Source: Promethearchaeota archaeon (GTDB lineage: Archaea; Asgardarchaeota; Lokiarchaeia; Sigyniarchaeales; Promethearchaeaceae). From it: a stretch of 6,207 nucleotides of DNA. The translations under genes and the position numbers were made by a program. The stretch covers positions 1 through 6,207 of the forward strand of contig WJKO01000159.1 in assembly GCA_014729055.1 (NCBI GenBank), read 5' to 3'. Positions 1-4,520 of this stretch are shown here, piece after piece; within the stretch, counting starts at the first letter, position 1; every line of letters starts with the position of its first letter. Under the pieces are notes generated by a model. That model made no database searches. It saw nothing but the letters and a program-made list of their open reading frames with translations, and was not told the DNA's origin.

Positions 1-656
1 AACATATTCATAATACTATCATTTAGATAATAAGAAGAACCAGTATTTCTTATGTAAGAACTGCTTCCCCAAAACCCAATCTCATGGTTTCCGGCAGTCT
101 TTTCAAATGGTACTTTCTGAGTATATATCTTTATTGGTGCGAAAATTAAGAGCATGGAAATTAATATCCAGATCAAGGTGATTGTTAAAAAGGGGTTTTT
201 TCTTATTGCTTTTAAGAACTGATTTCGTGTTTTATCTGATTTTGGTTTTTCAACTGTTGCTTTTTTATTTATTTTCTTGACTATCTTCTTTTTTGTACCA
301 ATAATAAGATATATAAATGTAAAAGCGAGAATAAGTATATTTAACAAGAGGGGTCGCCATTTAAGATTGATTAAATTGATAAAAACAGCCATACTATAAT
401 TATGAATGAAGATTATATTAACGAAAAAAAGTATGATATTTGAATTTCTTACGAATTTTCTTGCTTCCTTTCTGGGTTCAAAAATCGTAAAACGCAGTAA
501 AATCAATATCGTGAATACTAACATAATTAATGTAATTGCCGAAATCCTTTGGCTCCTAATTATTGTGAGAGATGGGGGTATTATGCCAATTGTTAAGATC
601 ACATAAAACCTCTGTACTAAGAGAAAGTCCCACGATTCAAATAGACCGCGATCCAT
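1..656 (-). CDS. Polytopic membrane protein, N-terminal part (runs off left edge)
   Basis: The minus strand is open from the ATG at 656-654 to the window edge, giving 218 residues with no stop. An in-frame TAA lies at 662-660, so this ATG is the first possible start. Hydrophobic segments are visible at about residues 17-33, 38-59, 74-98, 103-120 and 157-174. The loop at about 121-156 is strongly basic (many Lys, some Arg) and is probably cytoplasmic. After the last segment comes a polar, aromatic and Ser/Gly-rich stretch (residues 178-218, including EIGFWGSSSYIRNTGSSYY) that probably starts an outside domain. I do not recognise the family, and the C-terminus is missing. There is no SD; a TATA-like TTTTAAAT about 27 bases upstream suggests a leaderless mRNA. 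A plus-strand open frame at 406-606 is its antisense shadow. That it is coding rests on the 218 stop-free codons and the clear alternation of membrane and loop segments. Confidence 0.8.
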   Translation of the reverse strand, partial: MDRGLFESWDFLLVQRFYVILTIGIIPPSLTIIRSQRISAITLIMLVFTILILLRFTIFEPRKEARKFVRNSNIILFFVNIIFIHNYSMAVFINLINLKWRPLLLNILILAFTFIYLIIGTKKKIVKKINKKATVEKPKSDKTRNQFLKAIRKNPFLTITLIWILISMLLIFAPIKIYTQKVPFEKTAGNHEIGFWGSSSYIRNTGSSYYLNDSIMNM

Positions 657-737
657 ATATTATTTTTCACTTACTTAGATTTAAAAGTATTAGAGGAGAT
701 TAGAAGAATAGATTAGTCGTAAATAGATGATATAAAA
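657..737. promoter_or_regulatory. Divergent promoter between membrane protein and zinc-ribbon gene
   Basis: This 81-base gap separates two divergent starts. The AT-rich element at 679-687 (ATTTAAAAG on plus, TTTTAAAT on minus) is close to symmetrical. Read on the minus strand, its centre is about 27 bases from the ATG at 656, the usual archaeal TATA-to-start distance for a leaderless transcript. Read on the plus strand, the same element would place a start near 709, leaving a leader of about 28 bases before the ATG at 738. A GATTAG motif occurs twice (697-702 and 711-716). The assignment is by spacing only. Confidence 0.45.
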
Positions 738-977
738 ATGCCAGAAATTATAAAGGTCAGCGATGTTGCTGAAGAATATAAATATGTCTACAATCTTGTA
801 TGCGATAATTGTGGTGCAAAAGGTGAGATAAAAGTAAAATTACAAAAGTTGACTCAAATTAATGGGATACCGCATGATATCTTAGAATGTGAATGTACTA
901 ATTGCGGAAAAAAGTATGATTTTACATTTGATGTGGCGGAATGCTTCAAGAAATATGAAGATATGTTCAAAAAATAA
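738..977 (+). CDS. Small zinc-ribbon protein (79 aa), unknown function
   Basis: The protein has 79 residues with paired cysteines C22-x2-C25 and C53-x2-C56, plus C51 just before the second pair. This is a classic zinc-ribbon layout with 27 residues between the knuckles. The segment between them is Lys-rich with beta-prone residues, and the tail (residues 66-79) is charged and likely helical. Such small ribbons often bind nucleic acid or act as protein-interaction adaptors, but nothing here fixes the role. There is no strong SD; GATGAT at 727-732 is at best weak. The gene is convergent with the RNA ligase (59 bases between stops) and divergent from the membrane protein, so it is probably transcribed alone. 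The regular cysteine spacing makes it very likely a real gene; the function is unknown. Confidence 0.8.
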   Translation: MPEIIKVSDVAEEYKYVYNLVCDNCGAKGEIKVKLQKLTQINGIPHDILECECTNCGKKYDFTFDVAECFKKYEDMFKK

Positions 978-1036
978 GTAAAATTATTTATTTTTGTAAG
1001 ATCGTGATTAAATCGGGATATATATCCTAAGCAAAT
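978..1036. terminator. Convergent intergenic gap with T-rich tract and palindrome
   Basis: This gap lies between the stops of two convergent genes. On the plus strand a T-rich tract (TTATTTATTTTTG, about 985-997) follows the zinc-ribbon stop, as archaeal terminators often do. A perfect 12-base palindrome, GGATATATATCC, lies at 1016-1027, just past the end of the RNA ligase. It could form a short hairpin or be a protein site. Termination function is inferred from position and composition. Confidence 0.35.
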
Positions 1037-1969
1037 TCACAAGAAGGATATGATCATTTTTGGAACATCTGAATTTACTTTGAATATATACTTTTGATCA
1101 AGTTTATCCATTTCAATAACTTCGGGATAATCTTTAAGAAAATCTTTACGAGCATCTACGATAAATAGACCAATATATTTTCCAATCTCCTTTTTCGACT
1201 GAATCATCCCTTCCTTTGAGAAGATACCTTGTAATCGATTTTTAGTTATATATCTAAGGAATTCTTTTCGCAGTTTTATGACTTCATTATCGATTTTTCT
1301 GGACGGTTTCTTCTTAGGTTTAAGTTCCTCGAAAGATTTTGATTTTTTTTTCAAGAAGAATGGCAATTTATTTTTCTTTCTTAGAATCTCATAAAGTTTA
1401 ATAACAATTCCTTCAGCAGCCTTTCCTTTAGCGATTTGTGATTCCAATTTTTCAACATCATAATTCATAGCTTCTTCTAGACCATCAGCATATCCTACAA
1501 TCGGGACAAATAAATGCTTTAAATCCAAATTCTCAAGAAATTTAATGAATTCTTTTTGAGTTAAATAGATTTCTTCATCACCATTTTCTATCATGGCGTC
1601 AAAAAATCTGATTTCTTTCTTTTCAGAATACGGAAGACGCCTATTTATTCCCTTTCCAAATAGTTCTCCGTATATTCTAATTGATTTTCCATTATCGTTC
1701 ACAAATCTCTGGATTTTGTCAAGTTCTTTCTTATAATCCTCAATAACACCGAAGATATTGAAAAATTTATCTTTCGGAGTAACTATTGATGTCCTCTTTG
1801 CGATTATTAGTTCAGTATTGGGGTTGAATACAAGCTGTATATTCGCTCCGTCGATTTTCTCAGTGAGAATATATTTTGCATTTCTTATTTCGGGATAATC
1901 GCGTAGTCTATCATTTACATATTCATCTCGATAACTGTTTTCAATCTCTTTATATTGCCTAAATTTGAT
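1037..1969 (-). CDS. T4 Rnl2-like RNA ligase with non-canonical (ATC?) start
   Basis: This is an ATP-dependent RNA ligase of the T4 Rnl2 type, which in characterised members seals 3'-OH/5'-phosphate breaks in RNA. Numbered from the proposed start at 1969 (310 residues), the nucleotidyltransferase motifs are all visible: motif I EKIDGAN with the nucleophile K38, AKRT with R59, motif III YGELFG with E102, FFD with F123, motif IV AEGIVIK with E186, and motif V LKKK with K207 and K209. Residues 1-22 resemble the Rnl2 N-terminus (KFRQYKEIEN against FKKYSSLEN), and residues about 225-285 resemble its helical C-terminal domain. No ATG, GTG or TTG exists in frame before a GTG at 1702, which would delete motif I. 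The frame is open to a TGA at 1978-1976. GGTGA (1980-1976) is a good SD, six bases before ATC at 1969, where homology to Rnl2 also begins. Alternatives are a frameshift or a one-base error from GTG at 1979. Function is confident; the start is not. Confidence 0.88.
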   Translation of the reverse strand: MKFRQYKEIENSYRDEYVNDRLRDYPEIRNAKYILTEKIDGANIQLVFNPNTELIIAKRTSIVTPKDKFFNIFGVIEDYKKELDKIQRFVNDNGKSIRIYGELFGKGINRRLPYSEKKEIRFFDAMIENGDEEIYLTQKEFIKFLENLDLKHLFVPIVGYADGLEEAMNYDVEKLESQIAKGKAAEGIVIKLYEILRKKNKLPFFLKKKSKSFEELKPKKKPSRKIDNEVIKLRKEFLRYITKNRLQGIFSKEGMIQSKKEIGKYIGLFIVDARKDFLKDYPEVIEMDKLDQKYIFKVNSDVPKMIISFL

Positions 1970-1975
1970 TTTGAT

Positions 1976-1980
1976 TCACC
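1976..1980 (-). promoter_or_regulatory. Ribosome binding site supporting the upstream RNA ligase start
   Basis: GGTGA on the minus strand lies six bases before the ATC at 1969-1967, an ideal SD spacing. It overlaps the in-frame TGA that bounds the open frame. Its GTG (1979-1977) is itself a possible start but reads only six codons before TAG at 1961-1959, one base out of frame with the ligase. A TATA-like GTATAATA lies at about 1998-1991. Confidence 0.5.
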
Positions 1981-2052
1981 TTTTCTTTTTTATTATACTC
2001 TTTTTTCATATTTGTATTTTTTTAATTCGTGTGTCGATTTTTTTAATGATTT

Positions 2053-2096
2053 CCTTTATAATTTTAAAGGTATCCATATTTTTGGCTAAATATGGA
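2053..2096. repeat. Two tandem hairpins, two bases apart
   Basis: CCTTTA (2053-2058) pairs with TAAAGG (2065-2070) across a six-base loop. Two bases later TCCATATTT (2073-2081) pairs perfectly with AAATATGGA (2088-2096) across another six-base loop, TTGGCT. On the minus strand they lie about 85-130 bases upstream of the RNA ligase start. They could be terminators for a transcript from the upstream region, operators, or part of a leader RNA. Confidence 0.5.
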
Positions 2097-2193
2097 ATAA
2101 TAGAATTGAAGTAAACTTATTAAATTAAACTAATAAGAAATACGGCAAGTAATGATATTTGAATAGTATATGTGATATTAACGTGTATCCATT

Positions 2194-2350
2194 ACAGAAA
2201 CAAGCGGGCGCAAGCCATTGGTGAATTATGTAATATTGAATAACTGCTAATATATACTTGGCGTATTGGTCGCTGGCGCGATCTGTGTAAGAGATATCAC
2301 GCATTTATTTTGTAATTCAATGTTTGCGACCATTATAATTCACCAAAGCT
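2194..2350. ncRNA. Candidate structured RNA (strand undecided)
   Basis: A 12-base perfect long-range inverted repeat, TTGGTGAATTAT (2218-2229) with ATAATTCACCAA (2335-2346), is extended after a small internal loop by AGC (2213-2215) with GCT (2348-2350). Nested inside are TGGTCGC (2267-2273) with GCGACCA (2326-2332), ATCT (2281-2284) with AGAT (2292-2295) flanked by partial GCG/CGC pairing, and a weak ATATT/AATAT hairpin (2233-2237 with 2249-2253). Just outside is GGC-GCAA-GCC (2207-2216), a GNRA-tetraloop hairpin that competes with the AGC/GCT pairing. ATTGAAT (2235-2241) can alternatively pair with ATTCAAT (2315-2321), crossing the second helix. A GC-richer island in AT-rich spacer DNA is typical of non-coding RNA. 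TATA-like boxes could drive it from plus (AGTATATG, 2165-2172, start near 2194) or minus (2388-2380, start near 2358). It matches no RNA family I recognise; a small inverted-repeat element is the main alternative. Confidence 0.45.
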
Positions 2351-2419
2351 GAAAATTAAGAATATAAATACGACTATCATATATAAATTTTATAGACTCT
2401 CGTAGAACTTGAATTTAAA

Positions 2420-2435
2420 TGGGATTAGATTCCCA
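2420..2435 (-). terminator. Small hairpin over the activase stop codon
   Basis: TGGGA (2420-2424) pairs with TCCCA (2431-2435) across a six-base loop that includes the TAA stop. On the minus strand it is followed by TTTAAATT. The stem is only five base pairs, so a role in termination is weakly supported. Confidence 0.25.
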
Positions 2436-3399
2436 CATCTTTTCGTTCTATCTTTTTTGTTAATCCTGACCAGCGGATATTTTTCACACCCGTACTCTGT
2501 GCTATCCTTAGAAAGTCCTCCATTTCTCGTTTTGTGAATAAATTGGCATCCTTTAGCTCCCAATTCATGTCCATCCTCTGGTATTTGTCTTTCGCAAGAT
2601 TATTAAAAGCCAGTAAGTCCCAACGTTCGACTTGGTTATTCAATTTCTCAACAATGAATTTTCCGATCCCGAGTATGTTTTCCTTAGTAGCAGTATAACC
2701 TGGAATTAACGGAGTACGAATCCAAATCTTAGCATTTGGATTATGTTGTGGGACTTCGTTCATCAGCCAGACTAAGTTATCCAAGATTATTTCATTTGAC
2801 ATTCCAGTAAATTCTTTATGTTTCTCAGGGTCAATTTCTTTGATGTCGTAGAGATACAAATCCACATAGGGTAACATCGGTTCATATTTTGTTTTTGGCA
2901 GAATTCCACAGATATCTAATGCTGTATGAAATCCTTCATGTTTACAACGCTTGAGAAACTCCGTAACAAATTCGCTCTGGACGGCTGCTGCCCCACCTGA
3001 TGCTGTGATCCCGCCACCTGATTTTGTATAATATGTCCTGTCTTTTGCCACCTCTTCAATCAGATCATCCAGTGTCCACCATTGGCCAAGCTTTCTCAAT
3101 GCAGTCCCAGGACATTCGTCCACACACTTCCCGCAAGCTATACACTTTTCTCGGTTTATATGTATGCCTTCAGCATCCATAGTTAATGCATCTTCAGGGC
3201 ATACTTCTAAGCATGTCTTACAACCAATACATTTCGCGGCATACCACATAATAGTAGGTTTTCGAAACAGAGATTCCGGATTGTGACACCACCTGCATCT
3301 TAACGGGCACATTTTAAAAAAAACTGTTGTTCTGATACCTGGACCATCTTCCGTAGACATCTTTTCTATTTCAAAGATTAATCCCTTTTTTTCATTCAA
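2425..3399 (-). CDS. Glycyl radical enzyme activating enzyme (radical SAM, two ferredoxin clusters)
   Basis: This 324-residue radical SAM protein belongs to the PflA-like activase family, which uses S-adenosylmethionine to place the glycyl radical on a partner enzyme. The N-terminus has the family signature STEDGPGIRTTVFF followed by the radical SAM cysteines C31-x3-C35-x2-C38 (CPLRCRWCHNPES). An inserted ferredoxin-like domain carries two four-cysteine sets, C57/C60/C63/C67 and C86/C89/C92/C96, for two extra 4Fe-4S clusters. This is typical of activases for lyases and dehydratases rather than of plain PflA. SGGGITASGG (127-136), LDICG, YDIK and IPGYT follow in family order. Two oddities are Met at the usual Gly in FFKGC, and SGGAAA where SGGEP is usual. 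The start is TTG at 3399: AGGAG (3412-3408) lies eight bases upstream, and a nearby ATG at 3404 meets a stop after two codons. No glycyl radical enzyme is in the window, so the substrate is unknown. Confidence 0.93.
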   Translation of the reverse strand: MNEKKGLIFEIEKMSTEDGPGIRTTVFFKMCPLRCRWCHNPESLFRKPTIMWYAAKCIGCKTCLEVCPEDALTMDAEGIHINREKCIACGKCVDECPGTALRKLGQWWTLDDLIEEVAKDRTYYTKSGGGITASGGAAAVQSEFVTEFLKRCKHEGFHTALDICGILPKTKYEPMLPYVDLYLYDIKEIDPEKHKEFTGMSNEIILDNLVWLMNEVPQHNPNAKIWIRTPLIPGYTATKENILGIGKFIVEKLNNQVERWDLLAFNNLAKDKYQRMDMNWELKDANLFTKREMEDFLRIAQSTGVKNIRWSGLTKKIERKDVGI

Positions 3400-3407
3400 G
3401 ACATAAT

Positions 3408-3412
3408 CTCCT
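3408..3412 (-). promoter_or_regulatory. SD that decides the TTG start of the activase
   Basis: AGGAG on the minus strand, eight bases before the TTG at 3399-3397. No in-frame ATG competes before Met14, which would remove the start of the conserved N-terminal segment. Confidence 0.7.
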
Positions 3413-3441
3413 AAATATAAATTAAATTAAATTAACTTAAG

Positions 3442-3485
3442 AATATCCAAGTTTTATTTTTATCAATATTCCAAGTTTTATTTTT
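3442..3485. promoter_or_regulatory. 15-base exact direct repeat with TATA-like cores in divergent promoter
   Basis: CCAAGTTTTATTTTT occurs at 3447-3461 and 3471-3485, a 24-base period, each copy preceded by AATAT or AATATT. Each contains a TTTTATTTTT core. By archaeal spacing (about 26 bases) the first copy would start transcription near 3482, giving a leader that contains the PHP gene's SD. The second would start at about the ATG itself (3506). The pair could be a duplicated promoter or two operator sites. To the left, TAAAT units repeat (about 3417-3433) in the activase promoter side. Confidence 0.5.
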
Positions 3486-3490
3486 CTAAA

Positions 3491-3498
3491 AGAGGAGG
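3491..3498 (+). promoter_or_regulatory. Strong SD for the PHP gene
   Basis: AGAGGAGG lies seven bases before the ATG at 3506 and fixes that start. Confidence 0.8.
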
Positions 3499-3505
3499 TT
3501 TACTC

Positions 3506-4306
3506 ATGAGGTTAAAAAGACGGGATTACCATACCCATAATGGATTCTACCGGGGCTCTGGTGAAGTTTGGACCATTAAACAAGGATGGACTCAAGCATG
3601 TCAACAAAATATCGAACAGCTTGGGATTTCTCCGAAATTAGAGTCAAAGGAACAAGATTTTGTACCCTATCTGCGTAAGCAACTTGATTCTATAAACAAC
3701 TATAAAATTTTATTAGGATTAGAGATTGACGCCCGTGATATATCAGGTGATACATTTTTATCCCCAAAGAATCAAGCATTACTTGATTATACTATGATAG
3801 GACCTCATAATATGCCCTCTCAGTCTATTATATGGTCTGAATTGGACGATGAAGATTTAAGTGAATATTTCACTGCACTTAGAAATATACTCGTAAATTC
3901 ATTAGAAAAGAATGATATCGATATTTGGGTACATCCATTCCTCCAGGAAATTGAGATAAGTTGTGATATGCATTGGAAATATCTTGAACCTATTTATTTA
4001 GAAGTCTTATCAATTTGTGAGCGTAAAAGCATCGCCGTTGAAATTAACGCAAATTATTTCCGAAAACGATCACCGCCTAAAGCTGCTGTGCATCTCTGGA
4101 AGTCAGATAATGAGTATTATCAAGAAAAGATAACTATATTAACGCGGATGTTTAGAATTGCGTTGAATGAGTTTGATATACAATTCAGTTTTGGTTCGGA
4201 TTCACACGACTTAAAAAAGGTCGGAGATATAGGCGAATGTATAAAATTTGCTAAAACATTAGGAATTATCAATAAGAATCTGCTAAATTTAAACAAAAAA
4301 ACCTAA
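3506..4306 (+). CDS. PHP-domain metal-dependent phosphoesterase, histidinol-phosphatase-like
   Basis: The 266-residue protein is a single PHP domain, about the length of HisJ/HisK-type histidinol phosphatases and YcdX-like proteins, which use a metal cluster to hydrolyse phosphomonoesters. Visible metal ligands in order are H9-x-H11 (DYHTHNGF), E73 (GLEID), H101 (IGPHNM), H143 (WVHPF) and D232-x-H234 (GSDSHD). The conserved VEINAN (178-183) precedes the last motif. The usual SDH or TEH motif after the first helix appears as ISPKL (about 41-45), so one canonical histidine seems absent. The substrate cannot be read from the sequence: there are no histidine-pathway genes nearby, and PHP proteins act on many phosphates and nucleotides. 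The strong SD at 3491-3498 supports the start. It is divergent from the activase, with 106 bases between starts. Confidence 0.88.
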   Translation: MRLKRRDYHTHNGFYRGSGEVWTIKQGWTQACQQNIEQLGISPKLESKEQDFVPYLRKQLDSINNYKILLGLEIDARDISGDTFLSPKNQALLDYTMIGPHNMPSQSIIWSELDDEDLSEYFTALRNILVNSLEKNDIDIWVHPFLQEIEISCDMHWKYLEPIYLEVLSICERKSIAVEINANYFRKRSPPKAAVHLWKSDNEYYQEKITILTRMFRIALNEFDIQFSFGSDSHDLKKVGDIGECIKFAKTLGIINKNLLNLNKKT

Positions 4307-4334
4307 AACATCCTTTAATCATTTATAAATTCTG

Positions 4335-4463
4335 CTAAATCTTGTCGAAATTCTTAAAAACACCATCATTTTTTTCATATTCATCATAAAGATCCTTTAT
4401 TATACCCTCAAAAGTATTTTTATAATATTCTACTTCATGCTCTAATAAATTTTGTTTATCTGA
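4335..4463 (-). pseudogene. Startless 42-codon open stretch, possible gene remnant
   Basis: Between the PHP gene and the transporter, the minus strand is open from just after a TAA (4466-4464) to a TAG (4337-4335). The 42 codons give a charged, amphipathic peptide (for example LLEHEVEYYKNTFEGIIKDL, then YDEYEKNDGVFKNFDKI). It looks like the helical C-terminus of a real protein and is unlike random AT-rich translation. No ATG, GTG or TTG is in frame. It may be the 3' end of a decayed gene cut off by the transporter, or chance. No family is recognised. Confidence 0.3.
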
Positions 4464-4467
4464 TTAA

Positions 4468-4480
4468 TTTTATTTAAAAA
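4468..4480 (+). promoter_or_regulatory. TATA-like box of the MFS gene
   Basis: TTTTATTTAAAA-type sequence centred near 4475 would start transcription near 4501. That lies between the TTG at 4494 and the ATG at 4521, so it favours the ATG. A run of nine T lies at 4487-4495. Confidence 0.4.
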
Positions 4481-4520
4481 ACTAAATTTTTTTTTGAATC
4501 CAACAAATAGCAATCTATTC

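Larger units (their letters stand above)
1970..2424. other. 455-base non-coding region between activase and RNA ligase
   Basis: I find no convincing coding frame here. The right half (about 2204-2350) is richer in G and C than its surroundings and contains nested inverted repeats, described separately as a candidate structured RNA. The left part holds two tandem hairpins (2053-2096) and A/T-rich runs that probably include the RNA ligase promoter. The last 70 bases, next to the activase stop, contain TATA-like stretches on both strands (for example TTTATATAT on minus at 2388-2380). Confidence 0.7.

Noticed and set aside
406..606. Plus-strand 66-codon open frame
   Set aside because: It lies wholly antisense to the longer membrane-protein frame, which has better composition, a defined start and a promoter at the right spacing.
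617..632. GAGAAAGTCC resembling a conserved RNase P RNA segment
   Set aside because: It falls inside the coding start of the membrane protein, and no other RNase P elements surround it.
1037..1702. RNA ligase taken as starting at the GTG at 1702
   Set aside because: This would lack motif I and the catalytic lysine, which are present in the same frame just upstream.
2194..2216. Possible RNase P RNA core (ACAGAA near a GNRA hairpin)
   Set aside because: Only the short ACAGAA recalls the conserved core; the other conserved regions and the length of about 300 bases are absent.
2218..2346. Miniature inverted-repeat transposon with 12-base terminal repeats
   Set aside because: No target-site duplication flanks the repeats and shorter helices are nested inside. 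Not fully excluded, but RNA is favoured.
2349..2352. CTGA as box D of a C/D guide RNA
   Set aside because: No convincing box C (RTGATGA) lies at the right distance upstream on the same strand.
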